Positions 16,428-24,102 of a stretch of 43,006 nucleotides of DNA are shown here, one piece after another. The position numbers and the translations under genes were made by a program. Position 1 is the first letter of the stretch. Every line of letters begins with the position of its first letter. The DNA comes from Streptomyces sp. McG3 (GTDB taxonomy: Bacteria; Actinomycetota; Actinomycetes; Streptomycetales; Streptomycetaceae): contig NZ_JAAXYC010000032.1 in assembly GCF_018619185.1 (NCBI RefSeq), positions 1 through 43,006 on the forward strand, in the 5' to 3' direction. The notes under the pieces are model-generated. The model made no database searches and was not told the DNA's origin. It was given only the letters and a program-made list of their open reading frames with translations.

Positions 16428-16637
16428 TTCGGTGCGCAGCGCCGTGGCGGTCCGGGTCCGGGCGGCCCGGCCGGCGGGAAGCAGCGCACCGAGGACGCCG
16501 ATGAGCAGGCCGCCCCGTGCCAACGGGAGCAATTCGGCGGCCCTGTACACGGCGACGACGGAACCGGGAAGACGCGGCCCCACGCTGTCGCCCATCGCGG
16601 GAAGGACCCAGCCGTGCAGGCCCACGCCGAGAGGCAC
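16428..16637 (-). pseudogene. C-terminal remnant of FtsX-like ABC transporter permease
   Basis: On the minus strand a frame reads LPLARGGLLIGVLGALLPAG followed by RAARTRTATALRTE, the characteristic last membrane segment and tail of FtsX/MacB-type permeases. A preceding HGWVLPAMGD...VYRAAE stretch also fits that family. Only about 70 residues remain. No upstream part follows on the minus strand because the amino acid ABC gene begins at 16683 in the same orientation, and the 3' side abuts the ligase gene. It is most likely a deletion remnant. Confidence 0.6.
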
Positions 16638-16682
16638 ACCCAGGCCGGCTGAACAGCGCCGGCCCTTCGCCCCGCCCCGCCA

Positions 16683-17456
16683 CTACAGCCGCCCCGCCTC
16701 CACGATCCGCCGCAGGAACCGCTGCGTGCGCTCCTGGCGCGGCGCGCCGAACACCTCCTCGGGCGTGCCGCGTTCCAGCACCACCCCGGCGTCCAGGAAG
16801 CACACCTGGTCGGCGACCTCGCGCGCGAACGCCATCTCGTGGGTGGCGATGACCATCGTCATGCCGTCCTCCTTCACCTCCCGTACGAGACCCAGCACCT
16901 CGCCCACCAGTTCCGGGTCCAGGGCGGCCGTGACCTCGTCCAGGAGGAGCAGCCGGGGGCGTACCGCCAGCGCCCGGACGATCGCGGCCCGCTGCTGCTG
17001 ACCGCCGCTGAGCCGGTCCGGGTACTCGTCCGCCTTCGCCCCGAGCCCCAGCCGTTCCAGCAGCTCCCGGGCCTCCGCCTCGGCCCGGGGCCGGGTCAGC
17101 CCGTGGACGCGGCGAGGGGCCAGGGTGATGTTCTGCAGGACGGTCAGATGCGGGAAGAGGTTGTACGCCTGGAACACCACGCCGATCCGGCGGCGCACCG
17201 CGTCCGCGTCGGCCCGGGGATCGGTGATCTCCTCGCCCTCCAGCCAGATCGCCCCGTCGTCGATCTCCTCCAGGAGATTGGCGCAGCGCAGCAGGGTCGA
17301 CTTCCCGGACCCCGAAGCGCCGATCAGGGCGGTCACCGTGTGTGGGGCGACCTCCAGATCGACGTCCCGCAGCACCGGCGACGCCCCGAACGACTTGCGG
17401 ACCGCCTCCATCCGCAGTACCGGAGAGGCTGATTCCGGCGCCGGTGGCACGCTCAT
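16683..17456 (-). CDS. Polar amino acid ABC transporter ATP-binding protein
   Basis: The 257-residue ATPase has Walker A GASGSGKST, the Q-loop region FQAYNLFPHLTV, signature LSGGQQQR, Walker B LLLLDEVTAALD and the H-loop ATHEM. The sequence matches GlnQ/HisP-type subunits that energise uptake of polar amino acids. The ATG at 17456 overlaps the permease stop as ATGA, so the two are translationally coupled. A longer in-frame reading through the permease region is a shadow. It is the last gene of a three-gene minus-strand operon (binding protein, permease, ATPase). Confidence 0.95.
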   Translation of the reverse strand: MSVPPAPESASPVLRMEAVRKSFGASPVLRDVDLEVAPHTVTALIGASGSGKSTLLRCANLLEEIDDGAIWLEGEEITDPRADADAVRRRIGVVFQAYNLFPHLTVLQNITLAPRRVHGLTRPRAEAEARELLERLGLGAKADEYPDRLSGGQQQRAAIVRALAVRPRLLLLDEVTAALDPELVGEVLGLVREVKEDGMTMVIATHEMAFAREVADQVCFLDAGVVLERGTPEEVFGAPRQERTQRFLRRIVEAGRL

Positions 17457-18334
17457 ACGATCCCTCCCTGGGCCCGCCGCCGGTCCATCCGGGCCGTCAC
17501 CCAGTCGGTGAGCCGGGTCATCGGGATGGTCAGCGCCACGAAGACCAGACCCGCGACGACGTACGGGGTGTAGTTGAAGTCCTTGCTCGCGATGATCTGC
17601 GCCGCGTACACGGCGTCCACCGCCCCGGCGATCGAGACGAGCCCGGTGTCCTTCTGGAGCGACACCAGGTCGTTCAGCAGCGGCGGCACCACCCGGCGCA
17701 CCGCCTGCGGCAGCACCACGAAGCGCAGCGCCTGCCCGCCGCTCAGCCCCAGCGATCGCGCCGCCGCCCGCTGCGAGGGGTGCACGGACTCGATGCCGGC
17801 CCGGAAGACCTCGGCGACGTACGCCGAGTACGTCAGTACCAGCGCACCGCCGCCCAGCAGCACCGGATCGTTGGTCACCCCCTCCAGCCGCAGGGCGGGC
17901 ACCCCGAACACCACCATCAGCAGGCAGATGATGAGCGGCAGCCCCCGGAAGAAGTCCGTGTACGCGGTGGCCAGGGCCCGCACCGGGAAGAACACCGGCC
18001 CGCGCAGGGTGCGCGCCACCGCCAGCAGCAGGCCGAACACCAGGACGGCCGCACCGCACACGGCCAGCAGCCGGAGGTTCAGCCACAGCCCCTCCATGAC
18101 CTGCGGGAAGGCGACGCGCGCGTAATGGGCGCTGAAGAACGTCTCCTTGGTACGGGTCCAGCCGGGCGAGCCGGTGATCAGCAGGAACAACACCGCGCCC
18201 GTCACCAGGGTGCTGGCCGCGGCGATCGCGGTGGCCCGCCGGGTGCGGGCCCGCCGGTACCGCTCGCGGGCGATCCGGCGCTCGGAGGGGACGTAGCCGT
18301 CCTCGCGGACGGCCGGCGTCTTGTACAGGGTCAC
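17453..18334 (-). CDS. Polar amino acid ABC transporter permease
   Basis: The 293-residue HisM/GlnP-type permease has about 45 cytoplasmic residues rich in Arg, then five or so membrane spans. The conserved loop is FRAGIESVHPSQRAAARSLGLSGGQALRFVVLPQAVRRVVPPL. The chosen start is GTG 18334, which overlaps the binding-protein stop as GTGA; another GTG at 18370 is possible. The stop overlaps the ATPase ATG. One permease gene is present, so the channel is probably a homodimer. The tripartite operon imports a polar amino acid, perhaps glutamate or glutamine, which the sequence does not settle. Confidence 0.93.
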   Translation of the reverse strand: MTLYKTPAVREDGYVPSERRIARERYRRARTRRATAIAAASTLVTGAVLFLLITGSPGWTRTKETFFSAHYARVAFPQVMEGLWLNLRLLAVCGAAVLVFGLLLAVARTLRGPVFFPVRALATAYTDFFRGLPLIICLLMVVFGVPALRLEGVTNDPVLLGGGALVLTYSAYVAEVFRAGIESVHPSQRAAARSLGLSGGQALRFVVLPQAVRRVVPPLLNDLVSLQKDTGLVSIAGAVDAVYAAQIIASKDFNYTPYVVAGLVFVALTIPMTRLTDWVTARMDRRRAQGGIV

Positions 18335-19209
18335 TTGAGCACCGGCGCGTCGACGGCCTCGGAAAGCCACTTCTTCTCCAGGGCGGCGAGCGTGCCGTCG
18401 TCCCGCAGGGCGTCCACCGCACCGCTGACACAGGAGGTGAGCGTGCTCTCCCGGTCCAGGACCAGACCGAACCGCTCGGAGTCACCGGCGGGCGCGGCGA
18501 ACTGGCCCACCACCTCGGCCTCCGGCACCTCGGCCCCGGTGATGTAGAAGGCGGTCGGCAGGTCCACGACGATGGCGTCCACCTGTCCGGTCTTCAGCGC
18601 CGATTTGGCGAAGTCGTTGCGCTGGTAGACGGCGGGCTTCTCGCTCGGCTTCACCAGGTCGGTGATGAAGTCGAGGCTGGTGGTGCCCACCTGCGCGCCG
18701 AGCTTCACGTCCTTGAGGTCGGCCACCCGCGTCGCCTTCGCGGCCTTCGACGACTTCAGCGCGACGACGGCCTGGCGCACGTCGTAGTAGCCGGAGGAGA
18801 AGGCGACGGCCTTCTTCCGCTCCTCACTGATGGAGACCTGGTTGATGTCGAAGTCGAACTTCTTCGCGCCGGGCGCGAAGGCGCTGTTGAACGGTGTGTG
18901 CTGCCACACCACCGCGTCGCGGTCGTAACCGAGCTCCTTCGCCACGGCGTACGCCACCGCCGACTCGAAGCCCTTCCCGTTGGACGGCTCGTCGTCGGAG
19001 AACCAGGGGGCGTACGCGGGCTTGTCGGTGCCCACGGTCAGCTTGCCGGACACCTGGGTGGCGAGCTTGCCGGGAGCGCAGGACGCCGACGTGCCGGCGG
19101 CCCTGTCCGGTGCCTTCTCCTCCGCTTGCGGGGCACAGCCCGTGAGGGCGGCCGAGAGGGCGACGGCGGAGCAGAGGGCGGTGACCAGGGACCGGTTGGC
19201 GAGATGTAT
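18331..19209 (-). CDS. Amino acid-binding lipoprotein; start codon not canonical
   Basis: The mature domain is a family 3 solute-binding protein (TVGTDKPAYAPWFSDDE...GFESAVAYAVAKELGY; DFDINQVSISEERKKAVAFS; DLKDVKLGAQVGTTS). The first ATG, GTG or TTG in frame is GTG 19053, which would remove the export signal. The frame continues upstream through a perfect lipoprotein signal, ANRSLVTALCSAVALSAALTGC, preceded by ATA CAT CTC at 19209. With an ATG in place of ATA, it would read MHLANRS. The end coordinate given here assumes that position. A CTG at 19188 is another option. The start may have been lost by mutation or base error, or be a rare codon. It heads the amino acid transport operon. Confidence 0.8.
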   Translation of the reverse strand: MHLANRSLVTALCSAVALSAALTGCAPQAEEKAPDRAAGTSASCAPGKLATQVSGKLTVGTDKPAYAPWFSDDEPSNGKGFESAVAYAVAKELGYDRDAVVWQHTPFNSAFAPGAKKFDFDINQVSISEERKKAVAFSSGYYDVRQAVVALKSSKAAKATRVADLKDVKLGAQVGTTSLDFITDLVKPSEKPAVYQRNDFAKSALKTGQVDAIVVDLPTAFYITGAEVPEAEVVGQFAAPAGDSERFGLVLDRESTLTSCVSGAVDALRDDGTLAALEKKWLSEAVDAPVLK

Positions 19210-19319
19210 AGCGGGAGACTGACAGTGCCCGGCCCTCCCTGTCGAGACTTCCCGGCAGCTGTCCGCATCGTGGGAACGGGTGTTGCGATGGTGTGAACAC
19301 GCCGGTCAACGGTGCCGTC

Positions 19320-20615
19320 TCAGCCCGTGCCGGGCTCCCGCAGATCCACGATCCGCCGGATCTTGCCCACCGAGCGTTCCAGCGACTCCGGATCCACGAT
19401 CTCGACGCTCACCGACACCCCGACGCCGTCCTTCACCGCCGCCGCGATGGCCAGGGCGGCCTTCTCCCGGTCGGCCGCCGTGGCGTCCGCCCGCGCCTCC
19501 GCCCGGACGGTGAGCGCGTCGAGCCGCCCCTGCCGGGTCAGCCGCAGCTGGAAGTGCGGGGCGACGGCCGGCGTACGCAGCACGATCTCCTCGATCTGGG
19601 TGGGGAAGAGGTTCACCCCGCGCAGGATCACCATGTCGTCGCTGCGGCCGGTGACCTTCTCCATCCGGCGGAACGTCCGCGCCGTCCCCGGCAGCAGCCG
19701 CGTCAGATCCCGGGTGCGGTAACGGATCACCGGCATCGCCTCCTTGGTCAGCGAGGTGAAGACCAGCTCCCCCTCCTCGCCGTCGGGCAGCACCTCACCG
19801 GTGAACGGGTCCACGACCTCGGGATAGAAGTGGTCCTCCCAGATGTGCAGCCCGTCCTTCGTCTCCACGCACTCCTGCGCGACCCCCGGGCCCATCACCT
19901 CGGAGAGCCCGTATATGTCGACCGCGTCGATGGCGAACCGTTCCTCGATCTCCCGGCGCATCCCCTCGGTCCACGGCTCCGCGCCGAAGATCCCGACCTT
20001 GAGCGACGTGGAGCGCGGATCGACGCCCTGCCGCTCGAACTCGTCCAGCAGCGTCAGCATGTACGAGGGCGTGATCATGATGATCTCGGGCCGGAAGTCC
20101 TGGATCAGCCGGACCTGGCGTGCGGTCATGCCCCCGGACGCCGGGATCACCGTGCAACCGAGCCGTTCGGCCCCGTAGTGCGCCCCGAGCCCGCCGGTGA
20201 ACAGCCCGTATCCGTAGGCCACATGAACCTTGTGGCCGGGCCGCCCGCCCGCCGCCCGGATCGAACGGGCCACCACGTCCGCCCAGGTGTCCAGGTCCCG
20301 TTCGGTGTACCCGACGACCGTCGGACGCCCCGTCGTGCCGCTGGAGGCGTGGATCCTGCGCACCTCGTGCTCCGGCACCGCGAACATCCCGAAGGGGTAG
20401 TTGTCCCGCAGATCCGCCTTCACGGTGAACGGGAAGCGGGCCAGATCGGCGAGTGACCGGCAGTCCTCGGGCCGCAGCCCCGCGCTGTCGAAGGCGTTCC
20501 GGTAGAAGGGGACGTTGTCGTACGCGTGGCGCAGCGTGGACCGGAGCCGCTCCAGTTGCAGGGCCTCCAGTTCGCCACGGCCGAGCCGTTCCGCCGCGTC
20601 CAGCATGGCCGTCAT
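19320..20615 (-). CDS. paaK: Phenylacetate-CoA ligase
   Basis: The 431-residue protein starts at ATG 20615 behind GGAGGG. It shows the PaaK pattern: LRSTLRHAYDNVPFYRNAFD near the N-terminus, the P-loop SSGTTGRPTVVGYTERDLD, VAYGYGLFTGGLGAHYGAERLGCTVIP, YGLSEVMGPG, and the C-terminal GRSDDMVILRGVNLFPTQIEE. It activates phenylacetate, or a related aryl acid, to its CoA ester. The paaABCDE ring-epoxidase genes are absent from the window, so it is an orphan here. Its promoter region carries a perfect inverted repeat at 20673-20690. It is divergent from a tandem alpha/beta-hydrolase gene. Confidence 0.92.
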   Translation of the reverse strand: MTAMLDAAERLGRGELEALQLERLRSTLRHAYDNVPFYRNAFDSAGLRPEDCRSLADLARFPFTVKADLRDNYPFGMFAVPEHEVRRIHASSGTTGRPTVVGYTERDLDTWADVVARSIRAAGGRPGHKVHVAYGYGLFTGGLGAHYGAERLGCTVIPASGGMTARQVRLIQDFRPEIIMITPSYMLTLLDEFERQGVDPRSTSLKVGIFGAEPWTEGMRREIEERFAIDAVDIYGLSEVMGPGVAQECVETKDGLHIWEDHFYPEVVDPFTGEVLPDGEEGELVFTSLTKEAMPVIRYRTRDLTRLLPGTARTFRRMEKVTGRSDDMVILRGVNLFPTQIEEIVLRTPAVAPHFQLRLTRQGRLDALTVRAEARADATAADREKAALAIAAAVKDGVGVSVSVEIVDPESLERSVGKIRRIVDLREPGTG

Positions 20616-20672
20616 CCGGGCCCTTCCCTCCGAAACAGGCGGCCAACACGTGACGAACGGGCCGCAAGGGGG

Positions 20673-20690
20673 CGACCGATCATTCGGTCG
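20673..20690. promoter_or_regulatory. PaaR/TetR-like operator candidate
   Basis: CGACCGA-TCAT-TCGGTCG has perfect 7-bp arms and lies in the 199-bp gap between paaK and the divergent hydrolase gene, 58 bases upstream of the paaK ATG. The ACCG/CGGT arms resemble operators of TetR-family phenylacetate regulators (PaaR) in actinobacteria. No paaR gene lies nearby. Confidence 0.65.
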
Positions 20691-20814
20691 ATCTTCCTGG
20701 GAGCAGTAATTCAGGCGGCCGGGGGTGCTGGCAAGAGGTACGCGGGGTTCGCGGCCGATCAGCCCGCGGCGAAGTCCGGTGCGCCCGCTCACGGCTTCCT
20801 GTTTGGATGGGAGC

Positions 20815-22338
20815 ATGCCGATCTTCTCCGCGCACGACACGACCCCGCTCGCCTGTCACCTGGTGGGGGAGGGGGAGCCGCTGATCTGCCTGCCCGGCGG
20901 GCCGATGCGGGCGAGCGCCTATCTCGGTGACCTCGGAGGGCTCGCCGCCCGGCGGCAGCTCGTGTCGCTGGACCTCCGCGGCACCGGCGACTCCGGTGTG
21001 CCCGAGGACCCCTCGACGTACCGCTGCGACCGCCTCGTGGACGATGTGGAGGCGCTGCGCGAACACCTGGGCCTCGACCGGATCGACGTACTGGCGCATT
21101 CCGCCGGGGCCGACCTGGCCCTGCTGTACGCGGCCCGCCACCCGGACCGGCTGCGCACCCTGACCCTCGTCACGCCCAGCACCCGGGCCGTGGGCATCGA
21201 GATCAGCGACCAGGACCTGCGCGAGGCCGCCGAGTTGCGGCGCGACGAGCCCTGGTACCCCGAGGCCAGGGCCGCCCAGGAGGCGCTGCTCGCCGGCGGA
21301 CCGTTCGCCGAGCTGTGGCCCGCCGTCCGGCCCCTCACCTACGGCCGCTGGGACGCGGCTGCCCGCGCCCACGCCGAAGCCTCCGCCGGGCAGACCAACG
21401 CGGAGGCACGCGGCCACTACGCCGGAGAAGGGGGCCCCGACCCCGCCGCCACCGCCGGGGCCCTGCGCGCACTGGCCGTGCCGGTCCTCGTCCTCGCCGG
21501 GGAGTACGACGGCCATCCGAGCCCGGACCGGGCCACGGAGCTCGCCGCGCTCTTCCCGGGCGCCGAGTTCGTCGTCCAGCGGGGCGCCGGGCACTTCCCG
21601 TGGCTGGACGACCCGGGAGCCTTCGCCCGTACGGTGGAGGCCTTCCTCGACCCCGACATCCGTACGGTGCAGGCGGGCGGGGTCCGGCTGGCGTACCGGG
21701 TGTGGGGCGAGGAGCCGTCCCCGCCCGTCGTCCTGCTGCACGGCCGGGCGGGCTCCAGCGGGACCTGGACGCGGATCGCGGAGGACCTGGCCGCCGACCA
21801 CCGCGTGTACGCCCCCGATTTCCGGGGCCACGGGCTGAGCGACTGGCCCGGCCGCTACTCCTTCGAGATGTTCCGCGACGACCTGCACGCCTTCCTGGAG
21901 GCCCGCAACCTGGCCGGCGCGACCGTCGTCGGGCACTCCATGGGCGGGGTGGCCGCCTACCTCCTGGCCCAGCGGGAACCGGGCCTGATCGGCCGGCTCG
22001 TCATCGAGGACGCGCCGCCCCTCCACCCGCTCGACCCGCCCCGGCCGCCCTCCGTCCGCCCGGAGGGCGCGCTCGACTTCGACTGGCCCGTCGTCCCCGA
22101 CACCGACGCCCAGCTGGGCGACCCGGACCCGGCCGTCCGTAGGCGGTTCCCGGACATCACCGCGCCCACCCTCGTCATCGGCGGCGGCCCCACCAGCCAC
22201 ATCGACCAGGGGCATCTCGCACAACTGGTCCGGGCGATACCGGACGCCGAGCTGGTCACCATCGACGCCGGGCACCTGATCCACACGGAACGGCCGGAGG
22301 AGTTCCTCGCGGCGATCCGGTCGTTCGGGCTCGCCTGA
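20815..22338 (+). CDS. Tandem alpha/beta-hydrolase (two complete domains fused)
   Basis: The 507-residue protein starts at ATG 20815 (MPIFSAHDTT). Residues about 1-280 form one alpha/beta-hydrolase with nucleophile Ser96 (AHSAGA), Asp232 (EYDGH) and His260 (GAGHFPW). Residues about 283-507 form a second with LLHGRAGSSGTW, PDFRGHGLS, Ser375 (GHSMGG), the GGGPTSHIDQ strand and His487 (DAGHLIH). Both retain a nucleophile serine and a histidine, so both could be active. Typical family members have one domain of about 260-300 residues. The next gene downstream is an AraC-type regulator, which may control it. The substrate is unknown; ester, epoxide or C-C hydrolase are possible. Confidence 0.9.
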   Translation: MPIFSAHDTTPLACHLVGEGEPLICLPGGPMRASAYLGDLGGLAARRQLVSLDLRGTGDSGVPEDPSTYRCDRLVDDVEALREHLGLDRIDVLAHSAGADLALLYAARHPDRLRTLTLVTPSTRAVGIEISDQDLREAAELRRDEPWYPEARAAQEALLAGGPFAELWPAVRPLTYGRWDAAARAHAEASAGQTNAEARGHYAGEGGPDPAATAGALRALAVPVLVLAGEYDGHPSPDRATELAALFPGAEFVVQRGAGHFPWLDDPGAFARTVEAFLDPDIRTVQAGGVRLAYRVWGEEPSPPVVLLHGRAGSSGTWTRIAEDLAADHRVYAPDFRGHGLSDWPGRYSFEMFRDDLHAFLEARNLAGATVVGHSMGGVAAYLLAQREPGLIGRLVIEDAPPLHPLDPPRPPSVRPEGALDFDWPVVPDTDAQLGDPDPAVRRRFPDITAPTLVIGGGPTSHIDQGHLAQLVRAIPDAELVTIDAGHLIHTERPEEFLAAIRSFGLA

Positions 22339-22459
22339 TCCGGCCGGATGCGGCCAAGTCCACCGGCGGCGGGAGTTGTTGCGCGGCTTCCGATGAATGA
22401 TCCTGAGAAGCACGGCGGTAGGGGGACGAGGCCGCGCGGAACGAAAGAAGGGACGGCGC

Positions 22460-23455
22460 GTGCTCACCGAAGCGGAATTCCGGACCGATGCCCTTCAGCC
22501 GAGCGACCGGTTCGCCTGCTGGCAGCAGTACATGAACAACGTCATCGCGCCCATGGAGATCACCAGTTCCCACGCCGACGACTTCTGGGCCGACCACCGG
22601 CTCCTGCGCATAGAGGACACCCTCCTGTGGCCCGCCCGCCTGCACGCGTCCCGCTTCCGGCGCACGCCCCGGCTGATCCGGCAGTCGGACCCGGGACTGC
22701 TCCACATGACGCTGGTGCTGCCCGGCAGCGGGACCATGCACGTCGAACAGGGCGGGGTGCGCAGCGACGTCGCAGCGCACGACCTCTACTTCCTCGACAC
22801 GTCCAGACCCAGCGGCGTCAGGACCGACGACGAGCCGATCGTGGGGGTGGGCGTGGACATCCCCCGGTCGCTGCTGCCCCTTCCGATGAACACGTCCCTG
22901 GACGAGGTGCTGGGCCGGTGCCTGTCCGGCCGTCACGGCTTCGGCGCGCTGCTCACCCAGTTCGTCACCCATCTGGTGGACCGGGCGGACGACTACGGTC
23001 CCGCCGACGTGGCCCGGCTGCACCGGGTCCTGCTCGACCTGGCGGCCGGACTGCTCGCCGGCGAGCTCGACCGGGAGACGGTCCTGTCGCCGGAGTCCCG
23101 CACCCGCAACCTCGTCCTGGCCATCCGCTCCTTCATCGGCAGCAATTTCCACGACCCCCGGCTCACCCCGGGGGCCGTCGCCGCCGCGCACTACATCTCC
23201 ACCCGGCAGCTGCACCGGCTGTTCCACCGGGAGGGCACCACGGTGGCCGACCTCATCCGGAGCCGCCGCCTCGAACGGGCCCTCCTGGACCTCGCCGACC
23301 CCCGCCTCGTCGACACCCCGGTGCACACGATCGCCGCGCGTTGCGGCTTCGGCGCCCCCGCCCACTTCAGCCGGGTGTTCAGGGCCGCCCAGGGCATGTC
23401 CCCCCGTGACTACCGCGAGGCCAGGCTTCGGGAGCGAACAGACCCGGTGCGCTGA
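22460..23455 (+). CDS. AraC-family transcriptional regulator
   Basis: The 331-residue protein starts at GTG 22460 after AGAAGGGA. The N-terminal half (DRFACWQQYMNNVIAPMEI; LYFLDTSRPSGV) matches the AraC-binding-like domain of NphR/FeaR-type activators. The C-terminal 110 residues carry the two helix-turn-helix motifs (PGAVAAAHYISTRQLHRLFH; IAARCGFGAPAHFSRVFRAAQGMSPRDYR). Such proteins usually activate adjacent catabolic genes in response to an aromatic or other small effector. It lies 121 bp after the tandem hydrolase gene on the same strand, so that gene is the natural target; this is inference. Confidence 0.93.
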   Translation: MLTEAEFRTDALQPSDRFACWQQYMNNVIAPMEITSSHADDFWADHRLLRIEDTLLWPARLHASRFRRTPRLIRQSDPGLLHMTLVLPGSGTMHVEQGGVRSDVAAHDLYFLDTSRPSGVRTDDEPIVGVGVDIPRSLLPLPMNTSLDEVLGRCLSGRHGFGALLTQFVTHLVDRADDYGPADVARLHRVLLDLAAGLLAGELDRETVLSPESRTRNLVLAIRSFIGSNFHDPRLTPGAVAAAHYISTRQLHRLFHREGTTVADLIRSRRLERALLDLADPRLVDTPVHTIAARCGFGAPAHFSRVFRAAQGMSPRDYREARLRERTDPVR

Positions 23456-23495
23456 ACGGCCGGGAGTACCGGGGCGAGTTCCTCCTCTCCTCTGC

Positions 23496-23732
23496 TCACC
23501 GCGGACGCGGTCCGACCACGTGACAGGTCAGGACGCGGCCGTCGCCGGTGCCCAGGAGGAGGCGGCCGGGGCCGGTGACGGTCAGGTCGGTGGGAATGAC
23601 GGGGACCCCGCGAACGTGGACGTGTCCTCGGGCGCTGAGCGTGCCGGTCGTCGCGTCCAGGGCCAGCAGCTCACCGTTGCTCAGGGCCACGAGGACGGTG
23701 CGGGTGGAAGGGTCGCTGTTCCGGACCGAGCG
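23496..23732 (-). pseudogene. Beta-propeller (PQQ/WD40-like) C-terminal remnant
   Basis: About 78 residues on the minus strand read as the end of a beta-propeller protein: VLVALSNGELLALDATTGTL, then LTVTGPGRLLLGTGDGRVLTC. The frame stays open upstream to 23966, but the translation there is Arg/Pro/Ser-rich and looks non-coding. No convincing start precedes the conserved part. It is probably the 3' end of a decayed gene. Confidence 0.5.
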
Positions 23733-24102
23733 GGCAAGGGCTTGAGGGGGCGGACACAGGAGCGGCAACCGGGCGCCGGAGGGGCCGGCCCCGGCCCGGC
23801 GCGGACCGGAGCTGTGGCGGACTGTGCCCTGAGTCCGGTCGGTGCGGACGGATGGAGTCCGTGAGAGGTGCGAAGACCTCGGCGGCCTCGGGCAGTGTGG
23901 GGTCGGGCGCACGGCGCACCCCCGTGGCGACGGGCGCCCGACACTCACCAGTCTGCGGATCACCACCCGCTCTGTCCTTGACGATCGGCGACCGGGCGTT
24001 GACCATCAGCGCCCGGGCCGCTTCCCGCGGAGGCCCCCTCGCAGTGCCCGCACCTCGCAGCGCCCGCCGTCCGCAGTCCCGAGCGATCCCGGCAGTGGCC
24101 CG
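23733..24102. other. Intergenic stretch without a convincing gene
   Basis: This 370-bp stretch lies between the propeller remnant and the 3' end of the FadD19-like gene. Frames on both strands are open by GC bias only, and their translations are Arg/Pro/Ser-rich without family motifs. It may contain the decayed 5' part of the propeller gene. No repeat, tRNA or clear terminator was seen. Confidence 0.5.
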
